Assembly: GCF_021228795.1 (NCBI RefSeq) | Contig: NZ_CP089309.1 | Span: 4,275,501 to 4,339,500, forward strand | Direction: 5' to 3' | DNA: 64,000 nucleotides | Source: Thiocapsa bogorovii | GTDB taxonomy: Bacteria; Pseudomonadota; Gammaproteobacteria; Chromatiales; Chromatiaceae | Shown: piece by piece, positions 18,830 through 26,920 of the stretch | Layout: every line of letters begins with the position of its first letter | Position numbering within the stretch: the stretch's first letter is position 1 | Translations under genes and position numbers: made by a program | The notes under the pieces: generated by a model | Seen by the model: the letters and a program-made list of their open reading frames with translations, nothing else | The model's database searches: none | What the model was told of the DNA's origin: nothing

Positions 18830-20256
18830 GCGCGATGCCGGTTGTGCTCTGGACCGATGGTCTGGTGTTTCTGCTGATGGCGTTGATCGGAGCCTTTGTG
18901 CTCTATGCCTCGCGGCACGAACACATGCGCGCACCCTGGCGGCGGGTGGTGCGCTCTCGGGTGGGCGTGGCCACCATCGTCGTGCTGGGCTTCTATGTCG
19001 TCGTCGGGTTGCTCGATACGGTGCATTTTCGGCTTGCGCTCGAACGGCAAGGCGACGACAAAGGCGACGACAGTGCCGAGACCCGCTATTCGCCCGAGGT
19101 CTTGAGTCTGCTCGACCTGGCCTTGAGCGGGTTGCGCGAACGTCAAGAGAAGACCTATTCGGCGCCCTTCGCGACCCATCTCTTCGTGAAGGAGGCGATC
19201 GAGCAGCCGGACGGGACCCTTGTGCGCGAGTTTCCTCGGCTCGAATACGGTGGCGCGCACTTGGAGGATCCGACGCGTCAGCGCGGCTTCGACATCGCCT
19301 GGCGAGCCGCCCGGGGCGCGCTTCAAGGCCTGGTCATCTGGGTCGCGCTGGCGACCGGCATCCTCTGGCTGATCGCACGCTCGCGCGGGGAGACACCGGC
19401 GGCGGCCCGAGCGGCTATCCTGGCGGGACGTACGCCGATCCCTTGGCGGACCGCCCTCCTGATGCTCGGCATCATGCTGGTGCTCAGTGCCGTTGCGGGC
19501 GAGCTGGCGCTCAAGTACCACATCCTGGGAACGGACAAGGTCGGCGAGGACGTCTTTTATCAGACGCTCAAGAGTATCCGCACCGGGCTCCTGATCGGGA
19601 CACTCACGACCCTGGTGATGCTGCCCGCCGCGGTCTTGCTCGGCATCATGGCCGGCTATTTCAGGGGTTGGGTGGACGATGTCATCCAGTATCTCTACAC
19701 CACGCTGAACTCGATCCCCGGCGTGCTCCTGATCGCCGCGGCCATCCTCTTGCTGCAGGTCTACATGAGCAACAATGCCGACGACTTCGCGAGCCTGGTC
19801 GAGCGGGCCGATCTGCGACTGCTGTTCCTCGTGCTGATCCTGGGCGTCACCAGTTGGACCGGACTGTGCCGCCTGTTGCGCGGGGAGGCGCTGAAGCTGC
19901 GAGAGGTCGACTATGTCCAGGCGTCCACGGCATTGGGGGTCGGCCACTTCACCCTGATCGGACGTCATATCCTGCCGAACGTCATGCATATCGTGCTGAT
20001 CACCCTGGTGCTGGACTTCAGCGGTCTGGTGCTTGCCGAGGCCGTGCTCTCCTACATCAATATCGGTGTTGACCCGACGATGAATTCATGGGGGAACATG
20101 ATCAACAGCGCACGACTCGAGCTGGCCCGCGACCCGGTCGTCTGGTGGTCGTTGACCGCCGCGTTTCTCTTCATGTTCGCCTTGGTGCTTGCGGCGAACC
20201 TCTTCGCGGACGTGGTGCGCGACGCCTTCGATCCGAGGCTCAAGAGTGCCCGCTGA
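18826..20256 (+). CDS. ABC transporter permease, DppC/OppC/YejE type, enlarged
   Basis: Second membrane subunit; its ATG overlaps the previous stop (ATGA). At 476 residues it is much larger than the usual ~300. The N-terminal ~230 residues hold extra helices (LVFLLMALIGAFVLYAS, VATIVVLGFYVVVGLL, GLVIWVALATGILWLIA, TALLMLGIMLVLSAVAGELAL) and a soluble acidic loop (about residues 72-165). The conserved permease core starts near GTDKVGEDVFYQTLKSIRTG and has the EAA loop VDYVQASTALGVGHFTLIGRHILPN. Confidence 0.85.
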   Translation: MSAMPVVLWTDGLVFLLMALIGAFVLYASRHEHMRAPWRRVVRSRVGVATIVVLGFYVVVGLLDTVHFRLALERQGDDKGDDSAETRYSPEVLSLLDLALSGLRERQEKTYSAPFATHLFVKEAIEQPDGTLVREFPRLEYGGAHLEDPTRQRGFDIAWRAARGALQGLVIWVALATGILWLIARSRGETPAAARAAILAGRTPIPWRTALLMLGIMLVLSAVAGELALKYHILGTDKVGEDVFYQTLKSIRTGLLIGTLTTLVMLPAAVLLGIMAGYFRGWVDDVIQYLYTTLNSIPGVLLIAAAILLLQVYMSNNADDFASLVERADLRLLFLVLILGVTSWTGLCRLLRGEALKLREVDYVQASTALGVGHFTLIGRHILPNVMHIVLITLVLDFSGLVLAEAVLSYINIGVDPTMNSWGNMINSARLELARDPVVWWSLTAAFLFMFALVLAANLFADVVRDAFDPRLKSAR

Positions 20257-20300
20257 TCGCTTTGCTCCGCGTATTCCCCAAACCAGAGGGTGAGTCTCTG

Positions 20301-22331
20301 ATGGCGTCCGATGTGCTGCTTGAGGTCTCGGGACTGACGACGCTGCTCGGGGATGCCGCGCGGCCGGTTCGGGTCGTCGACGGGATCGATCTCGAGATTC
20401 GCCGTGGCGAGACCTTCGTGCTGCTCGGTGAGTCCGGATGCGGCAAGTCCATGACGGCGCTTTCGCTGATGCGACTCCTGCCGCCGTCCGGACGGGTCAC
20501 GGCAGGCGCGGTGCGGTTGGCTGGAACCGACCTGCTGCGCCTGACCGAGGCCGAGATGCGCCAAGTCCGCGGCGGGCGCGTGGCCATGATCTTCCAAGAG
20601 CCGCAAACCTCGCTCAACCCGGTCATGAGCGTCGGCGACCAAATCGCCGAGGCGGTCCGGGTCCACGAGGGCGGATCGCGCGATCGGACCCCGACGCGTG
20701 TCGTTGAGCTCATGCGCGCGGTGGGTATCCCGGATCCGGCCCGCCGGGTCGACGAATACCCGCACCAGCTCTCGGGCGGCATGAAGCAGCGCATCATGAT
20801 TGCCATGGCCTTGGCCGGTGATCCGCAGCTCCTGATCGCGGACGAGCCGACCACCGCGCTGGACGTCACCATCCAGGCCCAGGTCCTTCGGCTTCTGAAG
20901 GATCTCCAGGCGAAGACCGGAATGGCGGTGCTCCTGATCACCCATGATCTCGGCGTGGTCGCCGAGACAGCGGATCGCTTGGCCGTCATGTACGCCGGCC
21001 AGATCCTCGAGACTGCGACGACCGACGCCTTCTTCGCCGCACCGGCGCATCCTTATAGTCGCAAGCTGATGGAGAGCCTGCCCGGCGCGGACAAACGCAG
21101 CGCACGCCTTGCCGTGATCCCAGGACGCGTGCCGCATCTGGATCAGGGGTTCGTCGGCTGCCGTTTCGCCGAACGTTGCTATGCGGTCATGCCCCGATGC
21201 CGTGAGCAAGTGCCCGTCTGGAGAGACCTGGAGACAGGGCAAGGGGTGCGCTGTCTCCTCTGGGATCAAGGCGTTGCCCTGCCCGACGGCTTGCAGCGGG
21301 AGAACGGCGAGCAGGCTGCCGCGACCTTATCCGCTCCAGAGCTTGCGCCGGATTCAGGCGTGCCCGTCGACGCCATGCTGCAGGTCCGGGACCTTCAGGT
21401 TCACTTCCCGATCCACGACGGTGTTTTCCGGCGAGTCGTCGGTCAGGTCCGCGCGGTCGACGGCCTGACCTTCGACCTGACCCCGGGTCGGACCTTGGCG
21501 TTGGTCGGGGAGTCCGGCTGCGGCAAGACGACCGCCGCCAAGGGCATCCTGCAGCTGACGACGCCCACCGGCGGCTCGATCCGCTATCGGGGCGAGGAGC
21601 TTGTGGGCTTGAGGTATCGACGGATGCGTCCATTCCGCAAGGATCTTCAAATCATCTTCCAGGATCCCTACGCGGCTATGAATCCGCGCATGCTGGTCGG
21701 CGATCTGATCGGCGAGGGTCTCCAGGCGCTCGGGATCGAGCGCAGCCGGGCCGGCCGGATGCGGCGCGTCGCCGAGCTGCTCGATCTGGTCGGTATGGAC
21801 GCGGACGCCGTCGATCGCTACCCGCACGAGTTTTCCGGCGGACAGCGCCAGCGGATCTGTATCGCACGTGCGCTCGCGGTCGAGCCCAAACTGATCTTGT
21901 GCGACGAGCCGACCAGCGCGTTGGATGTCTCGGTCCAGGCACAGATCCTCAATCTGTTGAAGGACCTCCAGGATCGGCTCGGGCTTGCCTATCTCTTCAT
22001 CACGCACGACATCTCGGTGGTAGCCTATCTGGCGCATGAGGTGGCGGTCATGTATCTCGGACGCGTGGTCGAGCGCGGGCGGGTCGACGAGGTTCTGGAT
22101 GACCCGCGCCATCCCTATACGCGTGCGCTGCTCTCCGCCGTGCCTGTGATCGATCGTGAAAAGCGGCGTTCGGTGATACGTCTCGAGGGCGACATGCCGT
22201 CACCGAGCAACCCGCCCTCCGGCTGTTACTTCCACCCCCGCTGTCCAGAGGCGTTCGATGCCTGTTCACGGTCGTATCCCGAGGAGACGCGCCTGAGCGA
22301 GACCCGTCGTGTGCATTGTCTGCTGGCCTGA
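20301..22331 (+). CDS. Duplicated ABC transporter ATP-binding protein (YejF/GsiA-like)
   Basis: Both nucleotide-binding domains of the importer fused in one 676-residue chain. First Walker A GESGCGKS, signature LSGGMKQR, Walker B LLIADEP; second Walker A GESGCGKT, signature FSGGQRQR, Walker B LILCDEP. Each half ends with the oligopeptide-ABC C-terminal Cys motif (VGCRFAERC, SGCYFHPRCP) found in peptide importers. ATG 20301 follows the permease stop by 44 bp. Gene order and fusion suggest the Yej/Gsi/Opp class; the substrate is not evident. Confidence 0.9.
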   Translation: MASDVLLEVSGLTTLLGDAARPVRVVDGIDLEIRRGETFVLLGESGCGKSMTALSLMRLLPPSGRVTAGAVRLAGTDLLRLTEAEMRQVRGGRVAMIFQEPQTSLNPVMSVGDQIAEAVRVHEGGSRDRTPTRVVELMRAVGIPDPARRVDEYPHQLSGGMKQRIMIAMALAGDPQLLIADEPTTALDVTIQAQVLRLLKDLQAKTGMAVLLITHDLGVVAETADRLAVMYAGQILETATTDAFFAAPAHPYSRKLMESLPGADKRSARLAVIPGRVPHLDQGFVGCRFAERCYAVMPRCREQVPVWRDLETGQGVRCLLWDQGVALPDGLQRENGEQAAATLSAPELAPDSGVPVDAMLQVRDLQVHFPIHDGVFRRVVGQVRAVDGLTFDLTPGRTLALVGESGCGKTTAAKGILQLTTPTGGSIRYRGEELVGLRYRRMRPFRKDLQIIFQDPYAAMNPRMLVGDLIGEGLQALGIERSRAGRMRRVAELLDLVGMDADAVDRYPHEFSGGQRQRICIARALAVEPKLILCDEPTSALDVSVQAQILNLLKDLQDRLGLAYLFITHDISVVAYLAHEVAVMYLGRVVERGRVDEVLDDPRHPYTRALLSAVPVIDREKRRSVIRLEGDMPSPSNPPSGCYFHPRCPEAFDACSRSYPEETRLSETRRVHCLLA

Positions 22332-22437
22332 TGCGCCTGTTCGGGACCCTTTCGGCGGTGCCTCTTGTCTTGAAGGCCGGCGCGCCGTATGGTTTTGACA
22401 CTTCACCACGATCGGTGCGCGGCCCAGTCCAATCGCA

Positions 22438-23781
22438 ATGAGCAAAGCGAAGCAAATCCTCTGCATCGACCCGGAACCATCGGATCTTCGCATCGCAGCG
22501 CTCCTGAACCGACGGGGTCTCGCGGTCGATCTGACCGAGGTCTCGACGCCAGAAGGTCTCCGCAACGCCTTGGACCGCGCGGGTTGGTGGGATCTGATCC
22601 TGTGCGATGGCGAGAGCGTCGAGGGTCTCGGCGTCGACACTGCAATCCTGCCTTTTCGGGACGATCTGGATGCCTCTCTGGTCCTGGTGAAGGCGGCCGA
22701 TAGCCCTTTGAGTGTGCAGCAGAGCCATCGTCTCGGCGCCGCAGACCTGGTCGTGCGAGACGAGATCGAGCATCTTTTGATGGTGTGCGAGCGCGAGCTG
22801 CAGAGCTGCGCGATTCGAAAGGAGCTGCGCGTTCTTCGCCGCACGGCCGGCAGCCTCGGCCAGGACGTCCCGCGGTCGGTCATGTTGGCGACGATCCATG
22901 ACCTGAGTCGCACGGCGCGTCCGGGCAAGGAGGATCTCGCGGCCACCGTCGCCACCCCCGGCGAGAGTCCGATGTCCGATCAGGCCCGTATCCGTGCACT
23001 CATCGATGCCGGCGGGCTTACGCTTGAGTTTCAGCCGATCATCTCGCTGAGCACTCATGAAGGGCATCGCAGCATGTTCGAGACCCTGGTGCGCCTCAAG
23101 GACGACACCGGCAAACTGCTGATGCCCTCCGAGTTTCTTCCCGTCCTGGAGTCTGCAGGCTGGATGACCAAGATCGACCTGTGGATCCTGCGCCGCGCCT
23201 TGGCAACGCTTCAGGATATGCAGAAGGGCGGGGCGCAGGATGCGGTGCTGTTCATCAACGTCGCCACCGAGACGCTGAACTCCGCGGAGACGGCGAAAGC
23301 GCTCGGGGCCTTTATCTCGGCAGCCCGCCTTGTGCGCGGCTCGGTCGTGATCGAGGTGCGCAAGTCCGCCTTTATCGATGCGCAGACAGCCTTGGAGCGG
23401 TTTGCCCGGTCGCTGCAAGCGAAAAACCATGGCCTCTTGATCGAGGACGCCGGTCTGGAGGATTGCGGCTTTCTCGCGGAGCACCGCGAGCTCATCACGC
23501 ATGTGAAACTCTCTCGGACGATGACCCAGGGATTGGTCGAGCGGCGCGTCCCGCAAGAGGCGGTGAACGCGCTGGTGCAGTGTGCGCAAAAGGAGGGTAT
23601 GCGGGTGATCGCTTTGGCGGTCGACAACGCAGAGCTTCTGCCGATGCTGTTCGCCGCGGGTGTGGACGCGATTCAGGGGCATTTCGTCAGCATGCCTTAC
23701 CAGAATCTGATGTACCCCAGCATTCAGCGGGTCGAGTCCAGCTCCGGTCCGGCTTGGCGGGGGCCCGAGCGTTCGGGCTGA
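22438..23781 (+). CDS. Receiver-like plus degenerate EAL-domain protein
   Basis: The 447-residue protein starts with a response-regulator-like domain (CIDPEPSD, LILCDGES; about 1-120), a linker, then an EAL-type fold from about residue 180 (LTLEFQPIISLSTHEG). The signature is FETLVRL in place of EALxRL. N (FINVA), E (VVIEV), K (VKLSR) and QG (IQGHF) of the c-di-GMP phosphodiesterase site are kept, but DDFGTG is EDAGLE and the AEGVE motif reads ALAVD. I infer reduced or absent catalysis and a possible c-di-GMP effector role. No GGDEF domain. Confidence 0.8.
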   Translation: MSKAKQILCIDPEPSDLRIAALLNRRGLAVDLTEVSTPEGLRNALDRAGWWDLILCDGESVEGLGVDTAILPFRDDLDASLVLVKAADSPLSVQQSHRLGAADLVVRDEIEHLLMVCERELQSCAIRKELRVLRRTAGSLGQDVPRSVMLATIHDLSRTARPGKEDLAATVATPGESPMSDQARIRALIDAGGLTLEFQPIISLSTHEGHRSMFETLVRLKDDTGKLLMPSEFLPVLESAGWMTKIDLWILRRALATLQDMQKGGAQDAVLFINVATETLNSAETAKALGAFISAARLVRGSVVIEVRKSAFIDAQTALERFARSLQAKNHGLLIEDAGLEDCGFLAEHRELITHVKLSRTMTQGLVERRVPQEAVNALVQCAQKEGMRVIALAVDNAELLPMLFAAGVDAIQGHFVSMPYQNLMYPSIQRVESSSGPAWRGPERSG

Positions 23782-24386
23782 GAGGTTCCGTGCGCACGCA
23801 AATTTTTTTGTTCCAATGGCTGCTATAGGCGCGCATTTTCCGAATTTCGCGGTACACTAGGGGCAAGTGAAAGCCCCGCGCAAGGCACTCGGGCCTGGTG
23901 CTTCGAATTGCTCGACACCGCTTGAGGCCAGTCTTGTGCGAGATCAAATCTCGAGATCAGACGATCGACCCCATTCCGATATCCGCATTTTATTCCTGCC
24001 TCCTCTCCAATTCCGTGTCGATGAACAATCGCCTTCCATTAGACGTTGTCGCGTCCGGTTCAGTGCATCCGGTGCGGGGGGCGTTGTCGACGTGACCGGA
24101 TTGAAGGGCTATCGGAACAGGGATGCCATCGGGTATGGTCCGTTGTTGCGGGAGCTGAGCGGCGCTCTGAGTTGTGGGAACGACAAGAAAAATCCGGTTA
24201 AGGCATGCTGCACGTGAACCATGGACCGCCCTGCGGTGACCGGGATCCGACGCATGATAAAGACTGAGTCAGATGGTCTTGATTCAGATTCCACTCCAGA
24301 TCGAGTGGAGGACACACTAGCCTTTTCGCAAGGCTGGGTTTAAGTGAAAGCCAACTCCGGTTGGTCCGTTAAGTGATGAGGTTGAT
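23782..24386 (+). other. Gap of about 600 bp ahead of the cold-shock gene, with leader hairpins
   Basis: No convincing gene: the open frames here lack family features. An 11-bp direct repeat AAGTGAAAGCC occurs at 23865-23875 and 24343-24353, each time after ACACTAG. Near the cold-shock gene two hairpins lie in the presumed leader: CCACTC-CAGATC-GAGTGG (24291-24308) and AGCCTT-TTCGC-AAGGCT (24319-24335). Structured leaders are usual for cspA-type mRNAs, so a thermo-responsive 5' UTR is plausible but unproven. Confidence 0.4.
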
Positions 24387-24599
24387 ATGCCAGGTGAATT
24401 GGTTTCCGGGACGGTCAAGTGGTTCAATGACGAGAAGGGATATGGCTTCATTGAGCGCGAGGGCGGCAAAGACGTGTTTGTCCACCATAGTGCCATCAAT
24501 GGATCGGGTCGTAAGACGTTGCTCGAGGGTCAACGCGTGACGATGGAAGTCACTCAAGGCCCCAAAGGGCCGCAGGCGGAGAATGTGACGCCCGACTGA
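24387..24599 (+). CDS. Cold-shock domain protein (CspA family)
   Basis: A 70-residue single OB-fold RNA/DNA-binding protein acting as an RNA chaperone. RNP1 is KGYGFIE and RNP2 is VFVHHSAI; the start reads [24 protein letters not shown] precedes the ATG. Followed by a strong terminator and preceded by a long structured leader. Confidence 0.95.
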   Translation: MPGELVSGTVKWFNDEKGYGFIEREGGKDVFVHHSAINGSGRKTLLEGQRVTMEVTQGPKGPQAENVTPD

Positions 24600-24696
24600 G
24601 GTTGCGACACCACCCGGAGCCGAGCTGGACGGCTCGATCCGACGCAGACGAAGGTCTTCGTAGGATTCAGGCCGCAGCACCCGGCCCCCGTCGCAC

Positions 24697-24737
24697 TGCT
24701 CTCAATGGGCCTTGGCCCTTGAGAGCATTTGATTTTT
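24697..24737 (+). terminator. Intrinsic terminator of the cold-shock gene
   Basis: TGCTCTCAA pairs with TTGAGAGCA and GGGCC with GGCCC (24697-24727, one bulged T), followed by TTTGATTTTT. Confidence 0.8.
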
Positions 24738-24788
24738 GGGGCATCCCCCGGTGCCGTCCTCGGCATCCAGCCGGCTGTCCTCTCCCTG

Positions 24789-25469
24789 TCACGTCGAGCG
24801 CGCCAACTGCGATGTCAGTCGAGCGATGTCCTCCGCCGAATTCAGGTTGGAAAACGCCTCGGGCCGATCGCTGAAATCCGCCAACGCCGGGCCGTGTCGA
24901 GCGACCCAATCGCTTACTTTCCGCACCCCTGCCGCAAGCTCGGCCGAAACGGCCTGCTCGAGCGAGACGGATATGAGCGAATAGACCGGGTGCATGCGCC
25001 CCCTTTCGATCACCGTCGCCAAAGGGGCATCGCCCGACATCAATGCCGCGATGAGGCGTCGTGACAGATCGGGCGGCAAGAGAGGTCCGTCACAGGGTAC
25101 GGTCAGGATCCAGTCGGTTTCGGCGGCGCGCATCGCGCTCGCCATGCCGGACAAAGGCCCGTTGAATCCGGGATCGGAGTCGGCGATCACGGGCGCTCCG
25201 TATCTTGCATAGATCTCGCGGTGACGGTTTGCGTTGATCAGCAATCCGCCCACCTGTGGGGCGAGTGCGTCCAGCACCCATTCGATCATGGGGCGGCCGG
25301 CGAGCTCCACCAGCCCTTTGTCGACGCCTCCCATGCGGCTTCCTCGGCCACCGGCCAGGATGACCCCGGTGATCTCCCTCGGCGTCGGCGCAGTACGCGT
25401 CACGCCGATTCCGAGTGCGGGTCTCGCTCGGGGGAGCTCGCTCGGACTTGCGTCTCGATCAACGTGCAT
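24789..25469 (-). CDS. mobA: Molybdenum cofactor guanylyltransferase
   Basis: Attaches GMP to molybdopterin to make the guanine dinucleotide cofactor of DMSO-reductase family enzymes. Nucleotidyltransferase signature ITGVILAGGRGSRMGGVDKG and the PCDGPLL metal site. ATG 25467-25469 gives about 226 residues; an ATG at 25473-25475 is equally possible. The 30 or so residues before ITGVILAGG are an unconserved lead. The start overlaps the 3' end of the psiE-like gene, so it is last in a four-gene operon. Confidence 0.88.
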   Translation of the reverse strand: MHVDRDASPSELPRARPALGIGVTRTAPTPREITGVILAGGRGSRMGGVDKGLVELAGRPMIEWVLDALAPQVGGLLINANRHREIYARYGAPVIADSDPGFNGPLSGMASAMRAAETDWILTVPCDGPLLPPDLSRRLIAALMSGDAPLATVIERGRMHPVYSLISVSLEQAVSAELAAGVRKVSDWVARHGPALADFSDRPEAFSNLNSAEDIARLTSQLARST

Positions 25470-25887
25470 CCTCATCCCGGCTCGAGGCGCTGTAGGGGAA
25501 CCGAACATGTCCGAAACGGATGAGGAGCACGGCTCCGGCCAGAATCAGGATGGCGACCGAGGTGGCGATGATCTCGGTCTCGGTGATCTCCTTCATATCG
25601 ATGATCAGGTGGCGGGCGAGGGCAACCATCGCGATATAGATCGGCATGCGGATCGGCAAGGCGCCGGATTGCAGGTAGATGCCGACCATCGTCAGTACTT
25701 CCAGATAGATGAAAAGCAGGAGAAGATCGCCGAGATTGACCTCGCGGCGCTCCACCATCTCCATGACTTCCTGACTGCCGGCGATGACCGTCGCGACGGC
25801 GATCACCACCAGACCGACGACCTCGACCCAAGACAGCAGACGCCCGCCGACCGACATGATGCGTGATTTGGATGGCTCGGGGTTCAT
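25459..25887 (-). CDS. PsiE-family (phosphate-starvation-inducible) membrane protein
   Basis: A 142-residue inner-membrane protein with about four hydrophobic segments (LLSWVEVVGLVVIAVATVIAG, LLLLFIYLEVLTMVGIYL, IYIAMVALARHLIID, IIATSVAILILAGAVLLIRF). The conserved core around IRMPIYIAMVALARHLIID fits the PsiE family, whose function is unclear. The start overlaps the L,D-transpeptidase stop (ATGA). Confidence 0.75.
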   Translation of the reverse strand: MNPEPSKSRIMSVGGRLLSWVEVVGLVVIAVATVIAGSQEVMEMVERREVNLGDLLLLFIYLEVLTMVGIYLQSGALPIRMPIYIAMVALARHLIIDMKEITETEIIATSVAILILAGAVLLIRFGHVRFPYSASSRDEDAR

Positions 25888-26492
25888 GGCAAGATCTCGA
25901 TCGGCGTCCCGTCGACGGTGAGTGACCAAATTTCGTCGATCTCCTGGTTAGAGACCGCGATGCAACCCAGCGTCCAGTCATCCTCGATGCGCGTCGGGCG
26001 GTTCTTTCCGTTTGGTTGACCGTGGATCAGGATCATGCCTCCGGGCGGTTCGCCGCGTCGTTCGGCGCGCCGCCGGTCACTGAGGCTGGGATATGAGATG
26101 TGCAGGGCCTTGTGGAAGCGGCTTCGGTCGTTTCGTCGGTCGATCAGGTAACGTCCCTCGGGGGTGCGCCCGTCGCCTTCGCGAGTCTTGTGTCCGATCG
26201 GTTGGAACCCGAGCGCAATGTCGTAACTCCGCAGGGGCTGGTTTTCACGCATCAGATAGAGGCGACGCTCGGTCTTTTTGACGACCAAGCGGTCTGCTTG
26301 CTCGCTGGATGCGTGATGGGAGCGGGTGACGGGTTCGGTTCCGCTTCCGTTCGGCCCCAGCACGGGGAGATAAGACATCGCCGGAACGGATGCCGAAACC
26401 ATCGAAAGGAGCACCGGGATGATCGGAATGCAACCCGGTGCACCGAGTGCCTGTTCCGATCTCTGTCTCGTGTTACGAAAGATCCAAGGCAT
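25884..26492 (-). CDS. L,D-transpeptidase (YkuD domain), exported
   Basis: Peptidoglycan cross-linking or lipoprotein-attaching enzyme. The internal ATG at 26492 (MPWIFRNTRQRSEQALG) gives 202 residues with a hydrophobic segment (IPIIPVLLSMVSASVPAM) that looks like an export signal. YkuD domain: RLYLMRENQPLRSYDIALG, then MILIHGQPNG and the active-site cysteine in DWTLGCIAVSN (Thr-x-Gly-Cys rather than Ser-x-Gly-Cys). The start overlaps the preceding DUF2237 gene by 20 bp. Confidence 0.85.
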   Translation of the reverse strand: MPWIFRNTRQRSEQALGAPGCIPIIPVLLSMVSASVPAMSYLPVLGPNGSGTEPVTRSHHASSEQADRLVVKKTERRLYLMRENQPLRSYDIALGFQPIGHKTREGDGRTPEGRYLIDRRNDRSRFHKALHISYPSLSDRRRAERRGEPPGGMILIHGQPNGKNRPTRIEDDWTLGCIAVSNQEIDEIWSLTVDGTPIEILP

Positions 26493-26844
26493 GCGACTTG
26501 AGGTCGGCGAGACTGACGACCTCGAGCGCCCGCTCGTGAGTCGCCCTAAGGGCGACACGAGGCGCGGCGCCGGCTTCGAGGGCCTCCTGCCAACGTGCGG
26601 CGCACAGACACCAGCGATCGCCCGGCTTCAGGCCGGGAAAACCGTATTCGGGTTGAGGTGTCACCAGATCGTTTCCGCGGGCGAGACTGAGCTCGAGGAA
26701 CTCGCGAGTCATGCGTGCGCAAACCGTATGTGACCCAAGGTCTTGTGGGCCGGTCTCGCAGCCGCCGCTGCGCGTAAAGCCGGTCAAGGGTTCGAGCGAG
26801 CAGACCTCGAGGGGCTCGCCCAAGACGTTCTTGTGATGGGTCAT
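26473..26844 (-). CDS. DUF2237 family protein
   Basis: A 123-residue conserved protein of unknown function. Recognised by NVLGEPLEVCSLEPLTGF, GSHTVCARMTREFLE, GNDLVTPQPEYGFPGLKPGD and WCLCAARW, with several conserved cysteines. First gene of the operon DUF2237 / L,D-transpeptidase / psiE-like / mobA. Confidence 0.88.
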   Translation of the reverse strand: MTHHKNVLGEPLEVCSLEPLTGFTRSGGCETGPQDLGSHTVCARMTREFLELSLARGNDLVTPQPEYGFPGLKPGDRWCLCAARWQEALEAGAAPRVALRATHERALEVVSLADLKSHALDLS

Positions 26845-26920
26845 CGGACTGTTCCTTCGGAAGCGCCTCTAGACGCGTTAGTGCCCTTCCGCCGACTTTA
26901 CCAGCCGAATGAGTCCCTTG

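Noticed and set aside
23664-23676. GGACGCGATTCAG, identical to the variant right TIR of copy A0
   Set aside because: It is inside the EAL gene and encodes the conserved GVDAIQG segment; no left end is present 87 bp away, so it is a coding coincidence.
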